Part shown: one piece after another, positions 1-8,152 of the stretch | How the letters are laid out: every line of letters begins with the position of its first letter | Position numbering within the stretch: position 1 is the first letter of the stretch | Source: Chromatiaceae bacterium | GTDB lineage: Bacteria > Pseudomonadota > Gammaproteobacteria > Chromatiales > Chromatiaceae | Direction of reading: 5' to 3' | Length of the DNA stretch: 64,000 nucleotides | NCBI GenBank assembly: GCA_024235215.1 | Contig: JACKMU010000007.1 | Location: forward strand, 186,001 to 250,000 | Program-made: the position numbers and the translations under genes | The notes under the pieces: model-generated | The model's database searches: none | What the model saw: only the letters and a program-made list of their open reading frames with translations | Told to the model about the DNA's origin: nothing

Positions 1-2
1 GA

Positions 3-530
3 AAAGAGGGGTTCGAGCTGGGAAGAACGGATGGTTTCGAACAGGGAAAGACAGAGGGGATCGAGTACGGTCATAAAGAGGCACTGAACCAGGGCCGGAG
101 CGAATTGCAGGGGAGGGTTGCTCGCCTGGACCGATTGATGGAGCTGCTGGACCGGCCATTGCGGCAGATGGATGATCAGGTTGAACACGAACTGATCGAA
201 ATGGTCATTTCAATGGTGCGTCAACTGGTGCGGCGCGAAGTGCGCACCGACCCGGAACAGATCATCGGTGTGATGCGAGAGGCACTGTCTATTCTGCCAG
301 TCTCTTCACGCGGGATCAGAGTGGTACTGCATCCCGAAGACGCAGAAGTGGTGCGAAAAATCTATGAACTGAGTGAACGTGAACTCGGCTGGAGGATCAT
401 CGAGGATCCAGTGCTGGCCAGGGGAGGCTGCCGTGTCGTCACTGAGAGTTCACAGATCGACGCGACGCTGGAGTCACGCCTGGCAACGCTGATTGCACCG
501 CTGCTTGGCGATGAGCGCGATCAGAGCTGA
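3..530 (+). CDS. fliH: Flagellar assembly protein FliH, 5' end outside the window
   Basis: FliH binds and restrains the FliI ATPase at the cytoplasmic base of the flagellar type III export apparatus. The frame is open from the left edge, so the N-terminus is missing. The visible N-terminal part carries spaced glycines of the GxxxG type (EGFELG, DGFEQG, EGIEYG), typical of the FliH stalk helix. It is followed by a helical and a globular C-terminal domain ending about 12 bases before fliI. A TTG at 105 lies inside this continuous frame and is not a real start. Identification rests on the glycine pattern plus the direct neighbour fliI. Confidence 0.88.
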   Translation, partial: KEGFELGRTDGFEQGKTEGIEYGHKEALNQGRSELQGRVARLDRLMELLDRPLRQMDDQVEHELIEMVISMVRQLVRREVRTDPEQIIGVMREALSILPVSSRGIRVVLHPEDAEVVRKIYELSERELGWRIIEDPVLARGGCRVVTESSQIDATLESRLATLIAPLLGDERDQS

Positions 531-542
531 TAGAGCGGCACG

Positions 543-1895
543 ATGAGCTCGATTGCAGAGAATCGTAATGCTATCTGGCGAGACCGGCTGGTGCGCTGCA
601 GAGAGCGGGTGACCGGAAACCGCGGTCTGGTCGTCGAAGGTAAGCTGACCCGCATGGTCGGGCTGACGCTGGAGGCGGTGGGCTGCCGTGCGGCGATCGG
701 CGGCCAGTGTGAAGTGGTTAGCGGCAACGGAGAGCGGATCGAGGCGGAGGTGGTGGGTTTTTCCGGTGAAAGCCTTTATCTGATGCCCACGGGGGATATT
801 CGTGGATTGGAGCAGGATGCACGGGTGATACCCACCGGCCGGGTGTGCGAAGCGGTGGTAGGGGATCATCTGCTGGGCCGGGTGATCGATGGCGCGGGAC
901 GACCGCTCGACGGTAAGGGTCCAATCGATGACGTCGAGCGGCGTTCTCTGACCGGAAAAAGCTACAATCCGCTGGCGCGCACTCCGATCCGGGAGCCGCT
1001 CGATGTAGGCGTATGTGCAATCAATGCGTTGTTGAGTGTCGGGCGAGGTCAGCGGTTGGGGCTGTTCGCGGGATCCGGCGTCGGCAAGAGTGTGCTACTG
1101 GGCATGATGACCCGCTATACCAACGCAGATGTCACCGTGGTCGGTCTGATCGGCGAACGCGGGCGCGAGGTCAAGGAGTTTGTGGAGAATATACTCGGAG
1201 AACAGGGGTTGTCGCGCGCAGTGGTGGTTGCGGTTCCAGCGGATAATCCACCGCTACGACGCATGCATGGCGCGATGCTGGCAACCAGCATTGCTGAATA
1301 TTTTCGTGATCGGGGGAGACATGTGCTGCTGTTGATGGACTCGTTGACCCGTTTTGCCCAGGCGCAGCGGGAAATAGCGTTGGCGATCAATGAGCCACCT
1401 GCTACCAAAGGATATCCCCCATCAGTATTCGCGAAACTGCCGCAGTTGGTGGAACGTGCCGGAAATGGCGATAAAGGCGGGGGTTCGGTGACCGCCTTCT
1501 ACACTGTACTGGCCGAAGGAGACGATCAAAACGACCCGATCGCAGACGCTGCCAGGGCGATTCTCGACGGACATATCGTCCTTTCGCGCAAACTGGCTGA
1601 GAGCGGGCACTATCCAGCGATCGATATAGAGGCTTCAATCAGCCGCGCGATGAACGATATTACCCACAGAGAGCATCAGCAGGCAGCGCGCAGTTTCAAG
1701 CGGCTCTACTCGCTCTATCGCCAGAATCAGGATCTGATCAGTGTGGGTGCCTACGAACGCGGCTCGGACGAACGCATCGATGCAGCCATCGAGGCGATGC
1801 CGACGCTGGAGCATTTTCTGAATCAGGATATGAACACGCCGGTGAGTCTGGAGCAGAGTCGCACGGATCTCATGACGCTGTTTCCACAAGAATGA
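543..1895 (+). CDS. fliI: Flagellum-specific ATP synthase FliI
   Basis: This is the hexameric ATPase that energises flagellar protein export, related to F1-ATPase beta. The 450 residues match the usual family length. The Walker A loop GSGVGKS is at residues 177-183, the GERGREV motif at 204-210 and Walker B VLLLMD at 261-266. The ATG at 543 starts 12 bases after the fliH stop, so the two genes are probably co-transcribed. fliJ follows after about 100 bases. No missing catalytic residue was seen. Confidence 0.97.
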   Translation: MSSIAENRNAIWRDRLVRCRERVTGNRGLVVEGKLTRMVGLTLEAVGCRAAIGGQCEVVSGNGERIEAEVVGFSGESLYLMPTGDIRGLEQDARVIPTGRVCEAVVGDHLLGRVIDGAGRPLDGKGPIDDVERRSLTGKSYNPLARTPIREPLDVGVCAINALLSVGRGQRLGLFAGSGVGKSVLLGMMTRYTNADVTVVGLIGERGREVKEFVENILGEQGLSRAVVVAVPADNPPLRRMHGAMLATSIAEYFRDRGRHVLLLMDSLTRFAQAQREIALAINEPPATKGYPPSVFAKLPQLVERAGNGDKGGGSVTAFYTVLAEGDDQNDPIADAARAILDGHIVLSRKLAESGHYPAIDIEASISRAMNDITHREHQQAARSFKRLYSLYRQNQDLISVGAYERGSDERIDAAIEAMPTLEHFLNQDMNTPVSLEQSRTDLMTLFPQE

Positions 1896-1994
1896 TCAGT
1901 GTGTGGCAAGGATTCTTCGATAATTGACAAAAGGTGCAATGCTTGGCCTGGCCGCTGCGGAGTGAGTACAGTGAACTCATTGAAGGGGGAATAG

Positions 1995-2429
1995 ATGTCT
2001 CCAATTAAAAGATTCAAACCGGTCCAACGTGTGGCTGAGTCCCGGGAACACAAAGCGGCCAAGGCGTTTAACCGTTCCCAGCAACAGATGCAGGACCAGG
2101 AGGCGCGCCTGGAGGAGCTCAAGCGCTATCACGCCGAGTATCTGCAGCGCTTCCAACAGAGTGCACAAACCGGTATCAGCGTAGCTCAGCTGCATGAGTA
2201 CCGAGCCTTTCTGGCGAAACTCGAACTGGCGATCGAAGAGCAGGAGAAGGTTGTGTGGGCCAGTCAGCAGCATCACAGCAATCACAAGGAGCAGTGGCAG
2301 CAGAAACATATTCGCAGTCAGGTACTGGATAAGGTGGTGGCGCGTTACCAACAGAAGAGCGTTAAAGCGGTCGAATTTCGCGAGCAGCAAGAGCTGGATG
2401 ATCGCAGCCAGCGAAGAGACAAAGATTAG
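1995..2429 (+). CDS. fliJ: Flagellar export chaperone FliJ
   Basis: FliJ is a small coiled-coil protein that sits in the centre of the FliI ring and links it to the export gate. The 144-residue product is almost entirely charged helix rich in Gln, Glu and Lys with heptad-like spacing, and has no membrane segment or signal peptide. The start ATG is preceded by a purine-rich ribosome site (AAGGGGGA). Its place directly after fliI is the standard flagellar order. Sequence conservation in this family is low, so context carries much of the call. Confidence 0.88.
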   Translation: MSPIKRFKPVQRVAESREHKAAKAFNRSQQQMQDQEARLEELKRYHAEYLQRFQQSAQTGISVAQLHEYRAFLAKLELAIEEQEKVVWASQQHHSNHKEQWQQKHIRSQVLDKVVARYQQKSVKAVEFREQQELDDRSQRRDKD

Positions 2430-2601
2430 CCAGTCTTCATCCGGAAAAACCTGTTCATGCAGAGCTTGTCATGCTGGCAAATGGCTGGCGCTGGACGGAT
2501 CTACAAACACCCCGATCCCGTCGGCGGATGAAGGATACAGCGGTGAACCACGCTGCCATCTCATTCCGGAGTCGGTGTTTGTGGGGTTTCCTGAGCATGC
2601 G

Positions 2602-2907
2602 CTAGCCAGGTTTCTCTTGGGAATTTTCGAAACCGGGGGGGCGTTTGCCCGAGACCAGATAGGCGAAACTGATCACCTCGGCAATCGCCCGGTAAAGAGC
2701 CTCAGGAATCTCATTGCCCACCGGAATCTGTGCAAGAATGGCGGCGAGCTCAGGATCCCCTTCCAGCGGAATACCATGCTGTTCCGCCAACTGCAGCATC
2801 CGCTCGGCCATCTCCCCACGACCCTTCGCGGTGACTCTGGGTGCATGCTCACCATCGTAGAGCAGCGCAACCGCCATATCCGGCCGCTGATCATAAGTTT
2901 CACTCAT
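2602..2907 (-). CDS. Stand-alone FlhB C-terminal domain-like protein
   Basis: The 101-residue protein resembles only the cytoplasmic C-terminal domain of FlhB/YscU, the export-specificity switch of type III secretion. It reads DMAVALLYDGEHAPRV near the N-terminus, followed by the helix-loop pattern LAEQHGIPL and a PVGNEIPEALY segment, as in FlhB. It has no membrane part, and the NPTH autocleavage motif is not visible. Its ATG overlaps the fliK stop (ATGA), so it is translationally coupled to the hook-length gene. A role in switching or modulating hook export is inferred from that pairing. Confidence 0.8.
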   Translation of the reverse strand: MSETYDQRPDMAVALLYDGEHAPRVTAKGRGEMAERMLQLAEQHGIPLEGDPELAAILAQIPVGNEIPEALYRAIAEVISFAYLVSGKRPPGFENSQEKPG

Positions 2908-4223
2908 GCTTTCTCATCCAGTAGCGGGAATGGAGACCGGGGTGGACTGATGGTTTCACCACGAACGGCAGTAAGCGAGCCGATCCGCAGTCCAACGCCT
3001 GCAAAGGCGGTTGCCAGCTGCGGCAGAGCCTGATCGATCCGCCGTGCGGTCTCCGGCTGCTGTGCGGTGAAACTGCCGGATATCTCCTCTCCTAACAGTG
3101 TCAGCCGGGCAGTAACCGGCCCGCTAGGCGTCAGGTCAAAATCGAGTTTAACCGACCAGCGGGTGGTAGCACCCTCCTTCCCACCGGGTTTGCGCTCTTT
3201 TTGGATCTGCACATGAAAGTTATCGCTTTTCTCCTGGTGACGAAACGGCAGATCGAACTGCCAGAGCTGCTGGTTCGAATCCTCGCTGGGAAGAGAGGAG
3301 AGCTGGTTGAACACGATCCTCGCCACCCCCCCTTCAGCCTGAGTGGCCAGCTCCAGGATCCTGGCGATGTGATCACCACTCTGCTCCACCGCTGCGGATG
3401 GAGGTCTCTGGATTGGGCCCGATTTTGCCGCGGTCAGTTGTGGCCGCATCAACTGCAGCAGCTGCAGGATGGTGCTCTTCATATCTTCCGGAGGCTTGCC
3501 CACAGCATTGGCAAGATTCGATTCCAGAAAGAGACCGGAACTGACGAATCCCTGACGGATCCGCTCTCCGGTCAGTGGTACATCCAGGGTCTGTTCGAAA
3601 GAGAGCAGACGCTGGATCGCTGCAGAGATTCTGGCCACTTCACTGCCCGGCATCATCGGCATCGGCCTGGTGGGTCTCGCTGTACTGACGGCGATTATTT
3701 CAGCGATCGGTTGGGGGAGTGGAGGTTTCGGCACCTGTGCTCCACCCGGCGCTGAGTTTTCCGTAGAGGTGGTCTGCAGCAGCGGAATACTGGGGTGACC
3801 GGACGGTGGCAGGTTGGTTGGCGGAGTTGGGTTGGCCGGTGCCTCCCTGAGTATCGTCTGAAGCGGTGCATGCAGGCGCTGTATGAGCTCTGTCAGCGGG
3901 CGCTGCTGCGTCAGCACACTGCGCATCGCCTCAGCCCGGACAGGCGTGTTGGGGGCACTGTCCGTCGCTGGACGCACCAGTTTGAACTCCAGCGGATCGG
4001 CATTCTTGATCACCTGCAGCGTAAGCGACTCACCTGCGGTAATCCGCACCTGGGTCTGTACCTGGACCTCTACTCTGCCGATGCGTAACTGGAGCTGGTC
4101 GTCGCGGGTGGAGGTTATCGCTCTGGCTTGTACAATCTGGCCTTCGTGTAAACTCTCCAACAGGCTGTTCTTGATGAGTTCCAGCTTGACCTGAAAACCG
4201 GTGGTGGGATTGAAAATCTCCAT
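2904..4223 (-). CDS. fliK: Flagellar hook-length control protein FliK
   Basis: FliK measures hook length and triggers the change from rod/hook to filament export by touching FlhB. The 439-residue product has a long, poorly conserved, Pro- and Gln-rich N-terminal and central part. A conserved C-terminal domain (roughly residues 310-425) follows, with patterns such as WSVKLDFDLTPSGPVTARL and LGEEISGSFTA typical of the hook-length domain. The downstream overlapping gene is an FlhB C-terminal-like protein. It lies convergent to fliHIJ. The start at 4223 is an ATG with a weak ribosome site. Confidence 0.88.
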   Translation of the reverse strand: MEIFNPTTGFQVKLELIKNSLLESLHEGQIVQARAITSTRDDQLQLRIGRVEVQVQTQVRITAGESLTLQVIKNADPLEFKLVRPATDSAPNTPVRAEAMRSVLTQQRPLTELIQRLHAPLQTILREAPANPTPPTNLPPSGHPSIPLLQTTSTENSAPGGAQVPKPPLPQPIAEIIAVSTARPTRPMPMMPGSEVARISAAIQRLLSFEQTLDVPLTGERIRQGFVSSGLFLESNLANAVGKPPEDMKSTILQLLQLMRPQLTAAKSGPIQRPPSAAVEQSGDHIARILELATQAEGGVARIVFNQLSSLPSEDSNQQLWQFDLPFRHQEKSDNFHVQIQKERKPGGKEGATTRWSVKLDFDLTPSGPVTARLTLLGEEISGSFTAQQPETARRIDQALPQLATAFAGVGLRIGSLTAVRGETISPPRSPFPLLDEKA

Positions 4224-4331
4224 ACGCTGGCGATGGTTCCTGTTACAGAATCAGTAAATTATAGTTTATATCGGAAACAGCCGATGGAGAGATAGGGTCA
4301 GATCATCATCGGTATCCGAACAGAGATTCAG

Positions 4332-5225
4332 GTGAACGAAAAAGCGCCGGATAAGCAGCTACTTTGGTACGTCAGGTCACGGCGGGGTGAGGAGGGCCCC
4401 TTTCCCGGTGCAGGTGTTCGCCGCTCGCTGCTGCTGGGACGTCTGAGCACCGAGGATCTGGTCAGCTGGGACCGGGAGCGCTGGTATCCTCTCTCCCAGG
4501 TACCCGAGGTGTTACCACCAGAGATGAGGCGGATGCTGCCTACAGGGGATGCTGACTTGATCACAGCGCGTCTCCGCGAAGATGAACGCACCGGCATTGA
4601 TCGACGCAAAAGCAGCTCCGGTCGAATATCGGACCAGGATCGCCGGCAGGTAGAGCCAGAAGTGATGGAGCGCCATCGCAATGCGAAGCGGGCACTGCGA
4701 CAACTGAGTTGGAGGAGAGAGATACCGGTGCTGACGATGGCGATTGTCAGCCTGCTGATGATCGCTGTTCTCGGCTATGGGCTCTATCTGGGTGGACCTG
4801 AGTATGTCTCGGACCCGGATTGCTCCGCGCCTCCCGTCGCCGGTGTCGATTGGCACAACTGCAGGAAGGACAATCTGGTTGCCAATATTGCGGACTTGGA
4901 AGGGGCCAATCTTGGCAATGGGTCATTTCGCTCCAGTCGCATGTCCGGCGCCCTGCTTAATGGTGCAAATATCCGCTATTCCGACCTGAGTGGTTCCGAT
5001 CTGAGCCATGCGGAACTCAGGGCGGCCGACCTGCAGGGGAGTCGGTTACACAACATTGATCTTTCGTATGCCGACCTGTCGAGCGCCAACTTGCGCTATG
5101 CCGACCTGACTGGCGCCAATCTGGGCGGTGCAATGTTGACTGGCGCACAACTCGAACATCTGATCTGGCCGGACGGGAAGGAGTGCTCCTCCGGTACGGT
5201 TGCCAGCTGTCTGAGCGGGCACTGA
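4332..5225 (+). CDS. GYF-like / membrane / pentapeptide-repeat protein
   Basis: The 297-residue protein has three parts. Residues about 9-65 look like a GYF_2-type (DUF4339) module: LWYVRSRRGEEGPFPGAGVR followed by LVSWDRERWYPLS. Residues 131-153 form one hydrophobic membrane segment. Residues about 181-275 are tandem pentapeptide repeats of the A(D/N)L type (ADLEG, ANLGN, SDLSG, ADLQG, ADLTG, ANLGG). Four Cys (164, 177, 285, 293) flank the repeat coil and could form disulfides outside the membrane; this topology is inferred. The start is GTG. Function unknown; it may be a peptide-binding adaptor carrying an external beta-helix. Confidence 0.8.
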   Translation: MNEKAPDKQLLWYVRSRRGEEGPFPGAGVRRSLLLGRLSTEDLVSWDRERWYPLSQVPEVLPPEMRRMLPTGDADLITARLREDERTGIDRRKSSSGRISDQDRRQVEPEVMERHRNAKRALRQLSWRREIPVLTMAIVSLLMIAVLGYGLYLGGPEYVSDPDCSAPPVAGVDWHNCRKDNLVANIADLEGANLGNGSFRSSRMSGALLNGANIRYSDLSGSDLSHAELRAADLQGSRLHNIDLSYADLSSANLRYADLTGANLGGAMLTGAQLEHLIWPDGKECSSGTVASCLSGH

Positions 5226-5256
5226 CAGTTTCAATCTCTCTCGGTTTTCTTCGCGG

Positions 5257-5853
5257 CTAAAAAGGGGAGCCAAAGGACTCTGTCTGATAACGCAACACCT
5301 CTATCTGATCCGACCAGTAGTCCCGTGGCAGTCCGGCTTTCATTTTTAGATGTGCGAGAAAAGCGTCAGCATCGGGCAGGGATTCCCATACCGATGGTAG
5401 AAATGTTCCCTGCCTCCGGCCCAATTTGAGTATGACACCGTCGATGCCGGGGCGTAGCTTCTCCAGCAGCGCTTTCTCCGTAGCAACCACCAGAGGTACA
5501 GCACTGCTCAGCACGGATATATGCATCTCCAATCCTTCCAATTCAGCATTGGTGAGCGGGTTGAACCTGGGATCACGAAAAGCTGCCGCAAACGCATTCT
5601 CGTTTACATCCGCAGCCAGTGGTTGAATCGCGTTCAGGTGGCCGATGCAGCCCCGCAACCTGGAATAACGGTTCAGTGTCACGAAGCTGGCGCGTTTCTG
5701 CTGCAACGCCGTGGGATAACTGGCCGGGTCGAGCGGCAGCAGTTTGCCGCATTCCATACCATATGAAATCGACCGCTGTGCCAGCTGCAGTAAAAGCGAA
5801 CGGTCAATCTGGGTTAGCTGCGGCGATGTATCAGCAGAGCAGATAGGCACCAT
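5257..5853 (-). CDS. amrA: AmmeMemoRadiSam system protein A (AMMECR1 domain)
   Basis: The product is a homologue of human AMMECR1. With the ATG at 5853 it is 198 residues, the usual length. The family signature LRGCIG is at residues 66-71, followed by AFRDPRF and the segment GIDGVILKLGRRQGTFLPSVW. The gene starts inside the 3' end of the MEMO gene (23-base overlap), which implies translational coupling; an upstream start at 5919 would add 22 unconserved residues. The biochemical role is unknown. It is always named together with MEMO and the radical SAM enzyme, both present here. Confidence 0.93.
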   Translation of the reverse strand: MVPICSADTSPQLTQIDRSLLLQLAQRSISYGMECGKLLPLDPASYPTALQQKRASFVTLNRYSRLRGCIGHLNAIQPLAADVNENAFAAAFRDPRFNPLTNAELEGLEMHISVLSSAVPLVVATEKALLEKLRPGIDGVILKLGRRQGTFLPSVWESLPDADAFLAHLKMKAGLPRDYWSDQIEVLRYQTESFGSPF

Positions 5854-6625
5854 ATCCGACCACCCGTTCACGGCTCCCGGCAGTATCTCCAGAGTTACGC
5901 AGGTCGAGCGTCTTTGCACTCAGCCGATGGCGGCGCGCGGCAAGGAGCAGTCCGCTGACCGGTATTCTGCCACATGCATGGTGATAGCTGAGTGCATCGG
6001 GACGCAAAGCCTCAATTGCCCTGCTTGCCTCCTGGTCCATGGTGCGGGCAACTTCGTAGCTTAGATAATGGCTCAAATCGGAGCTGACCAGAATCAATGT
6101 TTCGTCTCCACCCCAGAGCAACTCCAGCAACTCATCGACCTGTTCCGGTCTGGCATCTCCCACGAGGAGTGGCACAATCTTGAAATCGACAAGTAACTCC
6201 TGCAGGAACGGCAGATGCACTTCAATGCTGTGTTCACCACGAAATGCGGCATCACACTGTGTCACCTGAGGAAACCGTGCGATCTGCCGCACTGCATCCA
6301 GATCCACCTCCACGTCACCCAGAGGGGTGCGGAATGCGGCAGCACCCGAGTAAGCGACACCTGAAAAGGCGAGTCGATGGGCCGGAGCCAATATGACTAC
6401 CCGGGAGATCAGTTGGGACCACGGTGCCAAACAAGCATAGGCACTGCCCGCAACCGGTCCGGAGTAAATGTAGCCTGCATGCGGCGCGATGAGCGCTTTC
6501 GGAACAGCTGTAGTATTCGTGTCGGTGTGCGCCTGACGGATGTAACTGCGAATCTCCGCCCTCAGTTGTAACGGATCCGCTGGATAAAACATCCCTGCCA
6601 CTGCGGCGGGTTGTACATTTGCCAT
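5831..6625 (-). CDS. amrB: AmmeMemoRadiSam system protein B (MEMO family)
   Basis: This is a 264-residue MEMO homologue with the fold of class III extradiol dioxygenases. Likely metal ligands are H49 (APHAGY), H83 (PAHR) and C218 (HACGRIP), which correspond by position to the H49/H81/C244 site of human MEMO1. Other conserved stretches are EHSIEVHLPF (131-140) and SSDLSHY (181-187). The ATG has a strong ribosome site (AAGGAGGT). It is transcribed divergently from the radical SAM partner and overlaps the AMMECR1 gene downstream. The substrate is unknown. Confidence 0.95.
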   Translation of the reverse strand: MANVQPAAVAGMFYPADPLQLRAEIRSYIRQAHTDTNTTAVPKALIAPHAGYIYSGPVAGSAYACLAPWSQLISRVVILAPAHRLAFSGVAYSGAAAFRTPLGDVEVDLDAVRQIARFPQVTQCDAAFRGEHSIEVHLPFLQELLVDFKIVPLLVGDARPEQVDELLELLWGGDETLILVSSDLSHYLSYEVARTMDQEASRAIEALRPDALSYHHACGRIPVSGLLLAARRHRLSAKTLDLRNSGDTAGSRERVVGYGAYLLC

Positions 6626-6877
6626 GCTGTTACCTCCTTATTCCAGAGGGCCTTAAATTAACGATATGCGCATTCCTGGAATAATCAAGCACTATAATTA
6701 AATCAAGATGGCTAACTGCTGAGTACATTATTACTTCAGCGCAGAGAGGAATCTGAGGTCCTGATGATCACAACGGAGAAGATGTCGAACCCTGTGGGAT
6801 GTTGGTTTCCCTGAGAGTAAAGCGATCTGATCCAGCATGATGTTCCCGAACGGACACCAGCTACAGGAGTTATTCAA
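6626..6877. promoter_or_regulatory. Divergent intergenic region of the AmmeMemoRadiSam genes
   Basis: These 252 bases separate the minus-strand MEMO gene from the plus-strand radical SAM gene and must hold both promoters. A TATAAT lies at 6693-6698 on plus with a poor -35. On minus a TTGATT and a TATCGT stand about 16 bases apart. A stretch around 6805-6850 (CTGAGAG, ATCTGATCCAG) superficially recalls a thiamine box but lacks its core. The shared region suggests co-regulation of all three genes; no operator was recognised. Confidence 0.35.
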
Positions 6878-7963
6878 TTGAACAAGCTATTGTCCAGCTA
6901 TCATCCCACCAAGTACTGGCACAAGCTGGAGGATGGGCGAGTGCAGTGCGATCTCTGTCCGCGCGCCTGTCGGCTCAAAGAGGGGCAGCAGGGGCTTTGT
7001 TTCGTGCGGGTTTGCCAAGAGGGTGCGGTTGTACTGACGACGTATGGACGCTCCAGCGGTTTCTGCGTCGATCCCATCGAGAAAAAACCACTTAACCACT
7101 TCTACCCGGGAACGCCGGTGTTCTCGTTTGGGACTGCTGGCTGCAATCTCGCCTGCCGTTTCTGTCAAAACTGGGATATGAGTAAATCCCGTGAAATGGA
7201 CACACTGGCGGATAGCGCATCTCCCCGTGTCATTGCCACCAACGCACATCGGCTCGGCTGCCGCAGTGTGGCTTTCACCTACAACGATCCGGTAATCTTC
7301 ATGGAGTATGCGATCGATACCGCACTCGCCTGCCATGAATTGGGAATCAAGACGGTGGCAGTGACCGCAGGCTATATCTCCGAAGCACCCAGGATCGAAT
7401 TTTTTCGTCACATCGACGCTGCCAATGTCGATCTGAAGGCATTCACCGAGCGCTTCTACTATAAACTGACCGGCGCCCATCTCCAGTCGGTGCTCGATAC
7501 GCTGATCTATCTGCGCGAGCAGACTCAGGTATGGGTGGAGTTGACCACCCTGCTGATCCCCGGAGAAAATGACTCGCCCACCGAGTTGAACGAGATGACC
7601 AGGTGGGTGGTTGCCAATCTTGGCCCGGATATCCCCATGCACTTCACCGCCTTTCATCCAGACTGGAAGATGCGCGATACACCGCCTACGCCGCCCGAAA
7701 CGTTGACCTTGGCCAGAAATATCGCCATGGGAAACGGAGTCCATTTCGCCTATACCGGAAATGTGCATGATCGCCGCGGCGGAAGCACCTATTGCGCCCA
7801 TTGTGGCACACTGCTGATCGAGCGCGACTGGTATCGGCTGGGACAATGGCATCTGGACTCGCGAGGTAGATGCAGCCAATGCGGCACACCCTGTCCGGGA
7901 GTGTTTGACGCAGAACCGGGTAGCTGGGGGGCGCGTCGTCTGCCGGTGCAAATCAACCGTTGA
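6878..7963 (+). CDS. amrS: AmmeMemoRadiSam system radical SAM enzyme
   Basis: The 361-residue radical SAM protein binds its 4Fe-4S cluster through CNLACRFC (C89, C93, C96). The N-terminus holds a cysteine-rich module (C24, C27, C31, C41; CDLCPRAC), and the C-terminus a zinc-ribbon-like pair of CxxC motifs (about residues 308-345; YCAHC and CSQC). The whole order matches the PflA-like family that co-occurs with AMMECR1 and MEMO. Start is TTG at 6878 with AGGAG upstream. Its product is unknown; protein or small-molecule modification is possible. Confidence 0.94.
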   Translation: MNKLLSSYHPTKYWHKLEDGRVQCDLCPRACRLKEGQQGLCFVRVCQEGAVVLTTYGRSSGFCVDPIEKKPLNHFYPGTPVFSFGTAGCNLACRFCQNWDMSKSREMDTLADSASPRVIATNAHRLGCRSVAFTYNDPVIFMEYAIDTALACHELGIKTVAVTAGYISEAPRIEFFRHIDAANVDLKAFTERFYYKLTGAHLQSVLDTLIYLREQTQVWVELTTLLIPGENDSPTELNEMTRWVVANLGPDIPMHFTAFHPDWKMRDTPPTPPETLTLARNIAMGNGVHFAYTGNVHDRRGGSTYCAHCGTLLIERDWYRLGQWHLDSRGRCSQCGTPCPGVFDAEPGSWGARRLPVQINR

Positions 7964-8152
7964 TACGGCTCGGCAGACTGTAAACTTCTCTTCTTGTGGA
8001 AAGCCTGTGCAGGTTTCGCGATAATGCGCCCCTTTTTCCGCAGTCGTCGGAGCGGATAAGGCTCTCTGCTGCTGCAACCTTTAAATTCAACCTGTGGCCT
8101 GATGAATAATGCCTGATGCGGGGTGTATTCCAAGGCTTTCCGGAGAGATCTC

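Noticed and set aside
4224..4331. Sigma-28-like CCGATAT before fliK
   Set aside because: No TAAA at the right distance upstream; the match is too weak.
6805..6855. Thiamine-riboswitch-like words (CTGAGAG, CTGATCCAG) before the radical SAM gene
   Set aside because: The core elements and their order do not match the thi-box, and the downstream gene has no thiamine link.
6887..8077. 396-codon open frame on minus opposite the radical SAM gene
   Set aside because: It is antisense to a gene with intact family motifs, has no family features itself and no ribosome site; a shadow of the GC-rich coding frame.
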